A stretch of 64,000 nucleotides of DNA from Flavobacteriales bacterium (GCA_027061855.1 JAMOVT010000003.1:1-64000); one strand, 5' to 3'; shown: positions 24,901 through 33,056, numbered from the stretch's first letter. The notes: generated by a model not told the origin, from the sequence alone. Program-made: numbers and translations.

Positions 24901-25040
24901 ACGGTCATTACAGGCTGGTCGAAATCGGGCATGAGTTCATAACTCAAGTTTTTATAGCCCACATATCCAAACAGAATAAGGACACTAAACAATACGATGA
25001 TAAGTGAAGGTCTGTTTATTGCGGTTTTTGTTAAATTCAT
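21921..25040 (-). CDS. RND-family efflux pump, inner-membrane subunit (AcrB-like)
   Basis: The 1039-residue protein is a full-length HAE/RND transporter that drives export by proton flux through the MFP and TolC partners. It starts with the N-terminal membrane helix (NRPSLIIVLFSVLILFGYVGY) and has two large periplasmic loops and a second helix bundle after residue 530. The proton-relay aspartates are Asp401-Asp402 in IIGILVDDATVVLENI. The C-terminal bundle carries LLGLIMLMGLVTKNSILIVDF. Family members export drugs, metabolites, or in some branches lipids; the substrate cannot be read from sequence. The 47-base gap to the MFP gene is the largest in the 16-gene run. Confidence 0.95.
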   Translation of the reverse strand: MNLTKTAINRPSLIIVLFSVLILFGYVGYKNLSYELMPDFDQPVMTVKTLYPGATPEEVENSVSKKIEDALSNLEGLDYLVTKSLPNASIVIVNLNAGVDVDKTIQDATRYIDNIKNELPKEALSPEFSKVSPADLPIMSISATAEMPGTEFYQKMKDDYLPQIKQLKGVAEITVLGKQQREIQVKIDPDKLKLYQIPLERVTQAIIMSGKDIPAGEVKTDSERNLVRILGKFQTLEDIKNVQVGMKPSGVPIYVKNLAVVKDGIQEITDVSRYNGEEGIGLLIKKQGDANAVDVSKRVREQIKKIEEKNKKYKVKFIIADDTTDNTIAAVDSVIHDLIIAVILVSIIMLLFLRSFRNALIVLVAIPTSLVTAFAVMWLLGYTLNLMTLLAMSLIIGILVDDATVVLENIQRHLDSGKDRRTAAYEGRMEIGYSAISITLVDVIVFLPILFLQIFVADMLKEFSVVVITSTLTSLLVGFTLTPWLASRIGKKEDIRPTNFFNKFLIWFEKKLDQFIDWYGRQLEWVLDHKLIFGGFILLLIVLTGVLMKQQIIGQELIATGDQGKFRINLEYDKSFSVKQNNIYTHKIESFIQQQPDVESVFSNIGGPSSGIGSLGVGMPNESELTIQLKPIEERNGQPTQTYMIQLRKVLQDKYPLAKYSIAEIGLVARSAPIEITLSGSDLEQVMKEAQKLQEAIKQIPGADNVQLSVKEGSPEYRIIPDADKMQKLGLNTAYMGMAIRTALTGNDDASITQKGVEYPVRIWYDDIDRRDYSSLSQLNVVNQKGAPIQLSQIADIIRDKTPSMLERLNRQPAVTLTSEALGIPSGTLAAKVEEYLAKHPLPEGVEMRWGSDVAKQKDSFSALGKVLIISLLLIYLLLVALYDDFIYPLVTLLAIPGAIIGALLALNLSMSNLSVFTLLGLIMLMGLVTKNSILIVDFANHYKKEGLSTKEALIKAGKTRMRAIMMTTIAMAIGMLPIALAKGSASEWKNGLAWVIIGGLTSSFLITVYLVPVAYELVDQAKAKFQRIFSKSKILKKI

Positions 25041-25087
25041 AATCTTACATTTTTTTAGGATCTTTCTTAGATCGATTCACTTATTTA

Positions 25088-26146
25088 TTAGTTATTCTTT
25101 ATCAACGGAATGACATTGGCTCCGTCAAATAAATTAATAAAACCTGCTGTGACAATGGTATCTCCGGGTTTCAATCCTTTTTTAACCACCAAAATATTAT
25201 TGAAGCGTTGACCGGTTACAATGGGAGTCAAATGCGCTTTGTTATTTTTTATCAAATATACTTTTGGATCCAAATCAGAACCGGCAATGGCTTTTTCGGG
25301 GATAGCCAATACTTTTTTCTCTTTTAACTCCACTTTAATTTTACCGAACATATTGGCTTTTATTTTTTGGTCTTTGGTATTTTTTACTTGAAATTCTACC
25401 GGAAATTTATTACTCATATTTCCTTTTTCTCCGATACTTACCACTTTCCCCATTAATTTTAACCCGGGATAAGCATCTACGATTATCGGATAAGTTTTGC
25501 CAATTTGAAAGTAATCCAGCTCTCCGGAAGGCACATTAATGGTAAATTTAAGTTTATTTGTATCGGTCAAGGCTACGATAGGCACACCCGGAGCTGCAAA
25601 AGCCCCTGCTTCTACAAATTTTTTGGTAATATAGCCTTCGAAAGGAGCTTTGATTAAAGTATTGTTGATTTTTATCAAAATACTCTTTTTTTGTGCCTGG
25701 GCAGTTTTCAAGCCTTCTTGTATTTTTTCAAATTTTACTCCGGGAACCGCATCATTCTCGACCAATATTTTGTAACGTTTGTAATCCTTTTCGAGATTGG
25801 CTATTTTAATATTAATTTGGGATAACTGTGTTTTTAACTCCCTGTCATCCAATTTTGCCAAGGCTTGTCCTTTCTTTACTTTTTGTCCTTCATTCACATA
25901 TACTTTCAATACTTTTCCGGGGACTTCGCTATTTACACGTACTTCTTTTTCCGGAAAGAATTTCCCGCTAAGCACTTGGTTATAATTCAATGTTTTTTCT
26001 TTTACAATTTCTGCAAAAACTTTGATAGGAGCTTCTTTGTCATAAACATAGATTCTGTTTTTTGTAATTTCTTTATTGACTCTGAGTTTCAATACAATAA
26101 TAACAATCAATCCGATGATAATAACTAAACTTATTATTTTTTTCAT
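25088..26146 (-). CDS. RND efflux membrane-fusion protein (AcrA/MexA-like)
   Basis: The 352-residue periplasmic adaptor has one N-terminal membrane anchor (ISLVIIIGLIVIIVLKL) rather than a lipobox. It then has a biotinyl-lipoyl half-motif (SEVPGKVLKVYVNEGQKVKKGQALAKLDD, about 78-106), a short coiled-coil hairpin, the second half-motif (APFEGYITKKFVEAGAFAAPG) and beta-barrel and membrane-proximal domains. The short hairpin is typical of RND-type adaptors. It lies between TolC and the pump in the transcription order and should link them. Confidence 0.92.
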   Translation of the reverse strand: MKKIISLVIIIGLIVIIVLKLRVNKEITKNRIYVYDKEAPIKVFAEIVKEKTLNYNQVLSGKFFPEKEVRVNSEVPGKVLKVYVNEGQKVKKGQALAKLDDRELKTQLSQINIKIANLEKDYKRYKILVENDAVPGVKFEKIQEGLKTAQAQKKSILIKINNTLIKAPFEGYITKKFVEAGAFAAPGVPIVALTDTNKLKFTINVPSGELDYFQIGKTYPIIVDAYPGLKLMGKVVSIGEKGNMSNKFPVEFQVKNTKDQKIKANMFGKIKVELKEKKVLAIPEKAIAGSDLDPKVYLIKNNKAHLTPIVTGQRFNNILVVKKGLKPGDTIVTAGFINLFDGANVIPLIKNN

Positions 26147-26168
26147 TTTTTTCGATTTTTAAGATTAT

Positions 26169-27485
26169 TTAATTTTCCGGAATAAGATTCCCTGTTAATT
26201 TTTTTAATTCGAGTTCTGTTTTAAGATATTCTATTACACTGGACAAATAGTCTTGCTGTGCTTTTATTACTTCATTTTCGGCAGTAATCACATCATTGAG
26301 TGAAGCCACTTCTTGTTTATATTGCAAGAGGGTTTTTTCATAGACAGATTGTGCCAATTTCAATTGTTCCTTCTGATTTTCAGCTACTTTCAAATTCAAT
26401 TTAAGCCTTTCTTCGGCATTTTTGATATCCGTAGTATTTTTATCTACTACCAATTCCAATTGTAGCTTAGCATTTTCGGCATCCAATTTTTTTTGTTTGA
26501 TTTTTTTACTTCTACTAAAATCAAAAAGAGGGATTTCTATTTTTAATCCTACCAAAGATACGTCATAGAAATCAAGAAAATCGTGAGGTTTTTCATCATA
26601 ACCATACCCGATTGTTCCGTAACTTCCAAATAAGGATAAGGATGGCAAACGACCTTTTTTTAGTTTCTTCACTTCGGTGTTGGCCAACTCGTATTTTTTG
26701 GTCAAAAGAAGTTCTTCCGTGGAAGGTAACAAATTATATTTTTTTAATTGCGGTGTGATAATATCTGGAGAAACGTCAAAATCTTTATTGGTTCCCATAT
26801 TCAGTTTTAGCGCATTTATTATTTCATTGTATTTATTTTGTAATAATTTCAAATTTATATCCAACTTATTTACTTGTAAACGCACCTTATCCACATCATT
26901 TTTTGTGGCCAGTTTTTGTTGATAAAAAAGCTCTAAATCCTTAAGAACTTTTTGTAAATTTTCTTTGTTTTTAGAAGTAAAAACCATTTGGTTTTTGATC
27001 AGTTGTGCATTATAATACAAATTGGATATTAATACATATGTATCTTCTTTGCTTTTTTTGTAATTGAGTTTCTGCATTTCTTCAGCGATTTTGCTTATTT
27101 TCAATCCGCTGAATAATTCTGCATTATACAAAGGCATTCCCACTTGTACATTGGCATTGATATTATGTGGAACGCCAAATTGCGCCGGTTTAAATTCCCA
27201 GTCGGGAGCCATGGGATTGAAGGCTTTGGCCGGCATTAATTGAGTGGGTAAATCAAAATAGTATTTGTAATCAAAATTCCCATTAATTTTAGGCCAGAAA
27301 TTGGCTGCTATTTCTTTTCTTTTGTATTCGCTTTTCAATACTTCATTTTCGGCGATTTTGATTTGTCTGCTGTTATGGATAGCTTGATTCACACATTCGT
27401 CCAAACTCAGTATTTGCTGAGAAAAAACGGGTGTAATCCATATTGAGAGTAGTAACAAAAGGCTTGTTGTATATAACTTTTTCAT
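26169..27485 (-). CDS. TolC-family outer-membrane efflux protein
   Basis: The 438-residue protein has a signal peptide ending near SFSQ-type cleavage (TPVFSQ, about residue 23) and two OEP repeats built of long amphipathic helices: LSLDECVNQAIHNSRQIKIAENE opens the first. Coiled-coil-forming stretches dominate about residues 130-220 and 330-430, with beta strands between. It provides the exit duct for the pump encoded downstream. It begins five bases after the preceding small membrane-protein gene. Confidence 0.92.
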   Translation of the reverse strand: MKKLYTTSLLLLLSIWITPVFSQQILSLDECVNQAIHNSRQIKIAENEVLKSEYKRKEIAANFWPKINGNFDYKYYFDLPTQLMPAKAFNPMAPDWEFKPAQFGVPHNINANVQVGMPLYNAELFSGLKISKIAEEMQKLNYKKSKEDTYVLISNLYYNAQLIKNQMVFTSKNKENLQKVLKDLELFYQQKLATKNDVDKVRLQVNKLDINLKLLQNKYNEIINALKLNMGTNKDFDVSPDIITPQLKKYNLLPSTEELLLTKKYELANTEVKKLKKGRLPSLSLFGSYGTIGYGYDEKPHDFLDFYDVSLVGLKIEIPLFDFSRSKKIKQKKLDAENAKLQLELVVDKNTTDIKNAEERLKLNLKVAENQKEQLKLAQSVYEKTLLQYKQEVASLNDVITAENEVIKAQQDYLSSVIEYLKTELELKKLTGNLIPEN

Positions 27486-27490
27486 ACTTC

Positions 27491-27874
27491 TTATTTTTTA
27501 TTTAATGTATAAACCGATGTAAAATAGGCAATCAACGTGAGTCCCGTGCGGACACTTAGGGCTTTAAACGTATCCGTTTTATGAACACCTCCCATATAAA
27601 CATAAATGGTAAAAGCGAGAAAAGTGATAAACAGGATTGCCAGTGCAAAGCGAAACAGTTTTATCGCTTTTTTTTCTTTTTTAAGTAGGGCATAACTTCC
27701 TGCGAGATAGAGGAATCCGCAAATAAAATTAGCCCAAATTACAAAGAGCACATAATTCCCTTGTTTAGCTCTCATATCAAACAAGTCGAAAATCACTGAG
27801 CCACTTAAGTAAATGGTAAGTAGTCCGAATAAGCCTATGCCCAGGGCCACTAAAATTCTTAGAGGGGTCTTCAT
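27491..27874 (-). CDS. small four-helix membrane protein of the efflux operon, unknown
   Basis: I do not recognise this 127-residue protein. It has four predicted membrane helices (about 8-28, 42-64, 75-95, 104-122), a conserved-looking WANFICGFLYLAGSYALLKKEKK between helices two and three, and positively charged loops. Its start overlaps the preceding gene's stop by one base and its end lies five bases before tolC, so it is part of the efflux transcript. It could be an accessory to the pump or a sensor. It might share ancestry with the 135-residue protein next to it, but no clear similarity is visible. Confidence 0.7.
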   Translation of the reverse strand: MKTPLRILVALGIGLFGLLTIYLSGSVIFDLFDMRAKQGNYVLFVIWANFICGFLYLAGSYALLKKEKKAIKLFRFALAILFITFLAFTIYVYMGGVHKTDTFKALSVRTGLTLIAYFTSVYTLNKK

Positions 27875-28281
27875 TATTCCGGATTTTTTAGTTTAAAAAA
27901 GGCGATGCCTAATAAAAATACCGAAGCAATCATAGAAATGGCTCCCAATAAAACAAAAATCGGAGGAGCTCCCAAATAGACTTCTGCAAGGATCCCCAAA
28001 GGCATTAGTATCCCGATGATTGCCAACCAAGATACTGCTTTCTCATAATCCAATTGATTTTTAAAACTGATTAATAAAAACCCGATTACAATATTTAAAA
28101 AAGCAAATAAATTTCCATGCACATGTGCCAAACGCATTTCAAAATGCTTTCCATCGGCATAATGAGCGATCCATTCGGCTTTGTCGGGAGCAAAATCCCT
28201 GAGATAAATCAATAAAAAACCATAGGCCATAAACAGTCCCATGATAATCAGTCCGATTGCAATATTATATTTTCCTTTCAT
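27874..28281 (-). CDS. small four-helix membrane protein with His-rich loop, unknown
   Basis: I do not recognise this 135-residue protein. It has four membrane helices (about 5-25, 50-72, 80-100, 105-127). Just before or within helix two is RLAHVHGNLFAFLNIVIGFL, a HxH arrangement facing a helix, seen in several small heme- or metal-related membrane families, but nothing confirms metal binding here. It is the first gene after tetR in the efflux run (22-base gap to the TetR stop) and is coupled to the 127-residue gene by a one-base overlap. Confidence 0.7.
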   Translation of the reverse strand: MKGKYNIAIGLIIMGLFMAYGFLLIYLRDFAPDKAEWIAHYADGKHFEMRLAHVHGNLFAFLNIVIGFLLISFKNQLDYEKAVSWLAIIGILMPLGILAEVYLGAPPIFVLLGAISMIASVFLLGIAFFKLKNPE

Positions 28282-28302
28282 GATATAGTAGTTTTATATA
28301 GT

Positions 28303-28908
28303 TTATTTTTTGATGGCCGAAATAATAAAATCGGCAATAAAAGTTTTTCGTTCTTCCAGTAATTGACGGTATTCGTTTTTGTCTTTTTGTAAAATAGTCC
28401 GTAAAGAAGTTTGTGCCATTATTGGAAAAATACTCATAGAAAGCACGTTGAGAAAAAGTTGCTCCGGATTAATGGGTTTGATTTCTCCTTTTTGAATCAT
28501 TTCATTGATTTGTTTATTTAGTTTTTCCCTTACTCCGTTGTTTATATTCGTTTGAATAATGGAGTGGATAATATCAGGATGTTTTTCCAACTCATTAATC
28601 ACAAAAAGAGGAATGTAAGGATGTTCCAAAATAAAGGACACATATTGATCCGTAAATTGACGTATTTTATCAAACAAAGGTTTGTCCGAACTGATAATCT
28701 GTACCATTTTTGGGATAATCATCTGTATAGTTCTTTTAAATACCGCTTGAAATAATTTTTCTTTGCCTCTGTAATAATAATGAAGCATGGCTTTATTTAT
28801 AGAAGCTTTTTGTGCAATCTCTTGCATTCTGGCGCCATCTAATCCCTTTGCCTGGAATATTTCAGTAGCGGCATCCAATATTTTGTCTTCGGTTTCGTAA
28901 TTTTTCAT
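28303..28908 (-). CDS. TetR/AcrR family regulator heading the efflux-sphingolipid run
   Basis: The 201-residue protein has a canonical TetR DNA-binding domain (about residues 5-52: DKILDAATEIFQAKGLDGAR, MQEIAQKASINKAMLHYYY) and a helical C-terminal ligand domain. It is the first gene of a 16-gene minus-strand run. Its own promoter carries two 12-base direct repeats and a 7-base inverted repeat right after the start of transcription, so autoregulation of the entire transcript is likely. The ligand could be a pump substrate or a lipid precursor; neither can be seen from sequence. Confidence 0.92.
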   Translation of the reverse strand: MKNYETEDKILDAATEIFQAKGLDGARMQEIAQKASINKAMLHYYYRGKEKLFQAVFKRTIQMIIPKMVQIISSDKPLFDKIRQFTDQYVSFILEHPYIPLFVINELEKHPDIIHSIIQTNINNGVREKLNKQINEMIQKGEIKPINPEQLFLNVLSMSIFPIMAQTSLRTILQKDKNEYRQLLEERKTFIADFIISAIKK

Positions 28909-28918
28909 TTTATATTTT

Positions 28919-28949
28919 TTTAACTAAACGATTTAACCAAACGGTTAAA
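28919..28949 (-). promoter_or_regulatory. putative TetR operator in the efflux-sphingolipid leader
   Basis: Two direct repeats, CGTTTGGTTAAA (28932-28943) and CGTTTAGTTAAA (28919-28930) on the minus strand, match at 11 of 12 bases and are spaced 13 bases apart. The first also forms a perfect 7-base inverted repeat TTTAACC-AAAC-GGTTAAA (28932-28949). They lie about 20-50 bases downstream of the -7 box, between it and the TetR start codon: a classic position for repression. Confidence 0.7.
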
Positions 28950-28960
28950 CTGTATGGTTG

Positions 28961-28991
28961 CAAAGATAAGAGGTTTTTTTATATCTCCAAA
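28961..28991 (-). promoter_or_regulatory. promoter of the efflux-sphingolipid run
   Basis: On the minus strand TTTG (28988-28991) and TATCTTTG (28961-28968) are separated by 19 bases, an exact Bacteroidota promoter. It is the only clear promoter match I found for the 16 genes down to 11666. Confidence 0.82.
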
Positions 28992-29095
28992 TTTTTTTAT
29001 AGAAAGTATATTCGAGCTTTTTTTACGGAAATTTTATCGTTGATTCTCGGTGATCTCATTTTTATAATACGCAATACAGAGGACCTTTTTTTGTC

Positions 29096-29128
29096 AACTG
29101 AACGTCAGTTTATTTTTTTATACCTTTG
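29096..29128 (+). promoter_or_regulatory. promoter region of pdxA with short inverted repeat
   Basis: TACCTTTG (29121-29128) matches the -7 box and overlaps an in-frame TTG, which argues for the ATG at 29156 as the pdxA start. Upstream, AACTGA-ACG-TCAGTT (29096-29110) is a perfect 6-base inverted repeat where the -33 element should be, so it may be an operator. Confidence 0.55.
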
Positions 29129-29155
29129 TATATTCTTATAAATAAACTGTTCAAT

Positions 29156-30202
29156 ATGAAGAACAAGCAAAACAAAATCAAAGTTGGAATAAGCATAGGA
29201 GATCTCAATGGAATCGGACCTGAAATAATACTCAAAACCTTTATGCATCCAGGAATGTTTGAGTTATGTACGCCTATTGTTTTTGCTTCCACAAAAGCGA
29301 TGTCTTACCATAAAAAATTATTAAAACTAGACATGCCCGTACACGGCATTATGAATATTTCTCAAGCCTTTCCCAATAAATTGAATGTGTTAAACCTCTG
29401 GAAAGAACCGGTGCCTATTCATATTGGCAAACCCGAATCGGAAATAGGGAGATATGCGGTAGACTCTTTTAAAAAAGCAGTCGAAGCTTTGAAAAAAGGT
29501 GAAATTGATGTGCTTGTGACCGCTCCCTTCGATAAAAAAAGCATTCAGTCGGATGAATTTGATTTTCCCGGGCATACCGATTATTTGGCACAAGAACTCG
29601 AAGGAAACGCTTTGATGTTTATGATAACCGATGATTTGAAGGTGGGACTGGTAACCGATCATGTCCCTTTAAAGTATGTTGCAGGACAAATTACCGAAGA
29701 AAAAATAAAGGACAAGTTTTTAACTATGGAAGAAAGCTTGAAAAGAGATTTTGGTATTGAAAAACCCAAGATTGCTCTTTTGGGTTTGAATCCGCATTGT
29801 GGCGATGGAGGAATCATAGGAAAAGAAGAGATAGAAACCATTCTTCCGGCTATAGAAAGTTTAAGAGAAGACGATCACTTGGCTTTCGGGCCTTATCCTG
29901 CCGATAGTTTTTTCGGTTCGGATAATTATAAGAAATTCGATGCCGTTTTAGCAATGTATCACGATCAAGGATTAATACCCTTTAAAACCCTCAGTTTCGG
30001 TAAAGGAGTGAATTTTACAGCCGGGTTGGAAAAAATTCGTACTTCTCCGGATCATGGAACCGCTTATGATATCGCCGGAAAGAATCAGGCTAATCCGGAC
30101 TCATTTCGTGAAGCGATTTATAAAGCGATTGATATATTTCGTAAACGAAAGGAATACAAGGAGTTGACTGAAAATGTTTTACAATCACAATCTAAAAAAT
30201 AA
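29156..30202 (+). CDS. pdxA: 4-hydroxythreonine-4-phosphate dehydrogenase
   Basis: PdxA oxidises 4-phosphohydroxy-L-threonine in the DXP-independent end of pyridoxal phosphate synthesis; PLP is the cofactor of the serine palmitoyltransferase encoded nearby. The 348-residue product shows GISIGDLNGIGPEIILK, the metal ligands in PGHTDYLAQ, DHVPLKYV, LNPHCGDGG and YHDQGLIPFK, and the closing SPDHGTAYDIAGK. It is a monocistronic gene between the divergent TetR promoter and the DUF177-rpmF pair. Confidence 0.96.
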   Translation: MKNKQNKIKVGISIGDLNGIGPEIILKTFMHPGMFELCTPIVFASTKAMSYHKKLLKLDMPVHGIMNISQAFPNKLNVLNLWKEPVPIHIGKPESEIGRYAVDSFKKAVEALKKGEIDVLVTAPFDKKSIQSDEFDFPGHTDYLAQELEGNALMFMITDDLKVGLVTDHVPLKYVAGQITEEKIKDKFLTMEESLKRDFGIEKPKIALLGLNPHCGDGGIIGKEEIETILPAIESLREDDHLAFGPYPADSFFGSDNYKKFDAVLAMYHDQGLIPFKTLSFGKGVNFTAGLEKIRTSPDHGTAYDIAGKNQANPDSFREAIYKAIDIFRKRKEYKELTENVLQSQSKK

Positions 30203-30239
30203 TTTCTCCAAATTATTTTATTTTGTAATAAAAAAAAAC

Positions 30240-30247
30240 TAAATTTG
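30240..30247 (+). promoter_or_regulatory. -7 box of the DUF177-rpmF operon
   Basis: TAAATTTG fits TAnnTTTG and ends 13 bases before the DUF177 start codon. A TTTG lies at 30222-30225, closer than the usual 19-20 bases. Confidence 0.5.
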
Positions 30248-30260
30248 CAGGCTGAAAATA

Positions 30261-30809
30261 ATGAAGATGAAAGAATTAAGGCCGTATGACATAAAATTTA
30301 CGGGTTTAAAAAACGGTAAGCATCAATTTACATATGAAATTGATAAAAGTTTTTTAGATCGTTTTCCTTATAATGAAGTGGATGATTGTAAGGTCGATGT
30401 GGAGGTGGATATGAATAAGAGTGATACCATGCTTGAATTTAGTGTAAAAACAAAAGGCACGGTAAATGTTCCTTGTGATGTCAGTAATGAGATGTATGAT
30501 CAGCAAATTGAAGGAGATTTTGATTTTATTGTTAAATTCGGGAATGAATATAATGATGAGCGAGAAGATTTGATCATTATCCCTTATGGAGAGCATACAT
30601 ATAATGTAGCACAACAGATTTATGAGAATATTGTATTAAATATTCCTTTGAAAAAAGTTCACCCGGATATTTTATCCGGCAAAATAAAAACAAAAAATCG
30701 TGAGTATATCATCAATGATGATGAAAACGAAAGAATTGAAGAAAATAACGAAGAGATAGACCCGAGATGGGAAGCATTAAAAAAATTATTAACAGATAAA
30801 AAGAAATAA
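30261..30809 (+). CDS. DUF177/YceD family protein
   Basis: The 182-residue acidic protein belongs to the YceD/DUF177 family, whose gene almost always precedes rpmF and which is linked to ribosome/23S rRNA processing in several bacteria and chloroplasts. The conserved core is [20 protein letters not shown] followed by DFDFIVKFG and the HxY-like acidic C-terminal tail ([11 protein letters not shown]). The gene ends two bases before rpmF. The exact role is unproven in this phylum. Confidence 0.88.
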   Translation: MKMKELRPYDIKFTGLKNGKHQFTYEIDKSFLDRFPYNEVDDCKVDVEVDMNKSDTMLEFSVKTKGTVNVPCDVSNEMYDQQIEGDFDFIVKFGNEYNDEREDLIIIPYGEHTYNVAQQIYENIVLNIPLKKVHPDILSGKIKTKNREYIINDDENERIEENNEEIDPRWEALKKLLTDKKK

Positions 30810-30811
30810 AA

Positions 30812-31006
30812 ATGGCACATCCTAAGAGAAAACAGTCAAAAACCAGAGGAAGAAAAAGAAGAACTCACTACAAGATCGATATGCCTCAAATCGCCATTGA
30901 TCCTACAACCGGACAACCGCATTTGTATCACAGAGCGCATTGGCATGAAGGCAAATTATATTATAGAGGAAAAGTATTGATAGACAGCGAACAAGAAGAA
31001 GCGTAG
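30812..31006 (+). CDS. rpmF: 50S ribosomal protein bL32
   Basis: The 64-residue basic protein starts [20 protein letters not shown] and ends with [17 protein letters not shown], the bL32 pattern. The zinc-binding cysteines of many bL32 proteins are absent; this Cys-free form is normal for Bacteroidota. It follows DUF177 by two bases and is closed by a very strong terminator. Confidence 0.96.
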   Translation: MAHPKRKQSKTRGRKRRTHYKIDMPQIAIDPTTGQPHLYHRAHWHEGKLYYRGKVLIDSEQEEA

Positions 31007-31023
31007 TCTGTAAAAAATAATTG

Positions 31024-31061
31024 AAAATCCCGTTTTTCGAGTCGAAAAACGGGATTTTTGT
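31024..31061. terminator. strong terminator after rpmF
   Basis: AAAATCCCGTTTTTCGA (31024-31040) and its exact complement (31042-31058) form a 17-base-arm hairpin followed by TTTTTG. It separates rpmF from accB. Confidence 0.92.
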
Positions 31062-31154
31062 GTTAAAAAAGATATAGATAACTTGTTTTTTGAAACTTTT
31101 TTTATACTTTGCAAGACAATTGAAAACACATTAAACCAAAATAAATACGAGATT

Positions 31155-31640
31155 ATGGACATTAAAGAAATTCAAAATTTAATAAAATTTGTTGCCAAGT
31201 CCGGCGTAAGTGAAGTCAAAATCGAGGATAACGATTTCAAAATCACAATAAAAAACAAGCCTGAGTACGTAACAGCTGTTCCAGCCGAAATACAAGCGGT
31301 TTCCGTACAAGCTGCTGCCGCCCCGGTAGCTGCTCCCGTACCCGCAGCTGCTCCGGCGCAAACCGAGACTACCGGCGGCAATGAAATAGATGAATCCAAA
31401 TACGTAACCATTAAGGCCCCTATTATCGGTACTTTTTATAGACGTCCTGCTCCCGATAAACCCCCTTTCGTAGAAGTGGGAGATACTATCAAAGAAGGTG
31501 ATGTGGTTTGTATCATAGAAGCCATGAAGTTGTTTAATGAAATCGAGTCGGAAGTATCCGGAAAAATCGTAAAAATATTGGTAGATGACGCTACTCCCGT
31601 AGAGTTTGATCAACCCTTGTTTTTAGTAGAGCCGGTATAA
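31155..31640 (+). CDS. accB: biotin carboxyl carrier protein of acetyl-CoA carboxylase
   Basis: AccB carries the biotin that shuttles CO2 between the carboxylase and transferase parts of acetyl-CoA carboxylase. The 161-residue product has an N-terminal domain ([21 protein letters not shown]), an Ala/Pro linker (about 50-85) and the biotinyl domain with the modified lysine in [15 protein letters not shown] 31155 is chosen; the frame is open upstream, but the sequence there (31104-31111, ATACTTTG) looks like the promoter. accC follows after 16 bases. Confidence 0.96.
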   Translation: MDIKEIQNLIKFVAKSGVSEVKIEDNDFKITIKNKPEYVTAVPAEIQAVSVQAAAAPVAAPVPAAAPAQTETTGGNEIDESKYVTIKAPIIGTFYRRPAPDKPPFVEVGDTIKEGDVVCIIEAMKLFNEIESEVSGKIVKILVDDATPVEFDQPLFLVEPV

Positions 31641-31656
31641 CCAAAAAAGTACAACT

Positions 31657-33030
31657 ATGTTTAAAAAAATATTAATTGCCAATCGGGGTGAAATAGCACT
31701 TCGAATTATAAGAACATGCAAGGAAATGGGGATTAAAACAGTAGCGGTTTACTCCTCTGCCGATGAAGATAGTTTGCATGTGCGGTTTGCCGATGAAGCG
31801 GTAAAAATAGGGCCGCCTCCCGGAAATGAATCTTATCTGAATATTCCTTCCATTATAGCAGCAGCCGAAATTACCAATGCAGATGCGATACATCCCGGAT
31901 ACGGATTTTTGGCCGAAAATGCCAAGTTTGCCAAACTTTGCGGAGATCATAACATTAAATTTATAGGGCCTACACCCGAGATGATTAACCAAATGGGAGA
32001 TAAGGCTACTGCCAAAGCTACAATGATCAAAGCAGGAGTACCCACAGTACCCGGCTCGGAAGGTTTATTGAAAGATTTTGAAGAAGCCAAAAAAGTGGCT
32101 GAAAAAATCGGATATCCCGTTATGCTTAAAGCTACTGCCGGAGGAGGTGGGAAAGGAATGCGTGCCGTTTGGAAACCCGAAGATTTACAAAAAGCTTGGG
32201 AAGATGCACGACAAGAGTCAAAAGCCGCTTTTGGAAATGACGGTATGTACCTTGAAAAACTCATTGAAGAACCCAGACATATTGAGATTCAAATAATAGG
32301 AGATCAATACGGAAAGGCCGCTCATCTTTCAGAACGTGACTGCTCTATTCAACGTCGCCATCAAAAACTGATTGAAGAAACTCCTTCGCCCTTTATGACT
32401 CCTGAACTACGGGATAAAATGGGTGAAGCAGCTGTTAAAGCAGCCGAAAGTATTAAATATGAAGGAGTGGGGACAATAGAATTTCTTGTGGATAAACACA
32501 GGAATTTTTATTTTATGGAAATGAATACCCGTATTCAGGTAGAGCATCCCATTACCGAGCAAGTTATCGATTATGATTTGATTCGCGAGCAAATTAAAGT
32601 AGCAGCAGGTGTACCCATTAAAGGAATAAATTATTATCCTAAACTTCATTCCATTGAATGTCGAATCAATGCCGAGGATCCGTATAGTGATTTCAGACCC
32701 TCACCGGGGATAATAAAGACCTTCCATGCTCCCGGAGGACATGGAGTACGATTGGATACACATGCCTATCAAGGATATGTAATCCCTCCTTATTATGACT
32801 CGATGATTGCCAAACTTATTACCACGGCTCAAACCCGGGAAGAAGCCATTGCAAAAATGAAAAGAGCTTTGGATGAGTTTGTTATTGAAGGAGTAAAAAC
32901 CACCATTCCTTTTCATCGTCAGCTGATGGATGATCCGGAGTTTTTGGCCGGTAATTACACCACAAAGTTTATGGAAGACTTTGAACTGGACCCTAAATAT
33001 CAACAGGAATACGAAGATAGAATAGATTAA
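31657..33030 (+). CDS. accC: biotin carboxylase subunit of acetyl-CoA carboxylase
   Basis: AccC carboxylates biotin on AccB using ATP and bicarbonate, the committed step of fatty acid synthesis. The 457-residue product begins [19 protein letters not shown], has the ATP-grasp loop [15 protein letters not shown], the [16 protein letters not shown] motif and the catalytic region [16 protein letters not shown]. It is co-transcribed with accB and terminated at 33029-33056. Confidence 0.97.
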   Translation: MFKKILIANRGEIALRIIRTCKEMGIKTVAVYSSADEDSLHVRFADEAVKIGPPPGNESYLNIPSIIAAAEITNADAIHPGYGFLAENAKFAKLCGDHNIKFIGPTPEMINQMGDKATAKATMIKAGVPTVPGSEGLLKDFEEAKKVAEKIGYPVMLKATAGGGGKGMRAVWKPEDLQKAWEDARQESKAAFGNDGMYLEKLIEEPRHIEIQIIGDQYGKAAHLSERDCSIQRRHQKLIEETPSPFMTPELRDKMGEAAVKAAESIKYEGVGTIEFLVDKHRNFYFMEMNTRIQVEHPITEQVIDYDLIREQIKVAAGVPIKGINYYPKLHSIECRINAEDPYSDFRPSPGIIKTFHAPGGHGVRLDTHAYQGYVIPPYYDSMIAKLITTAQTREEAIAKMKRALDEFVIEGVKTTIPFHRQLMDDPEFLAGNYTTKFMEDFELDPKYQQEYEDRID

Positions 33031-33056
33031 AAAAGGAGGCTTTTGCCTCCTTTTTT
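33029..33056. terminator. bidirectional terminator between accC and the acylphosphatase gene
   Basis: AAAAAAGGAGGC-TTTT-GCCTCCTTTTTT is a perfect hairpin with A and T tracts on both sides. It overlaps the last codon of the acylphosphatase gene on the minus strand by two bases. Confidence 0.9.

Noticed and set aside
30812-31006. bL32 without zinc cysteines as an anomaly
   Set aside because: The Cys-free form is the normal one in Bacteroidota, unlike the loss in DnaG, which affects a catalytic replication protein and was kept as a finding.
31024-31058. Long perfect palindrome as an operator or recombination site
   Set aside because: It sits right after rpmF and has a T tract, so a terminator explains it; the palindrome at 36286-36315 is explained the same way.
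31290-31370. Repetitive GCT/GCC/CCC-rich stretch in accB
   Set aside because: It encodes the normal Ala/Pro linker of a biotin carrier protein.
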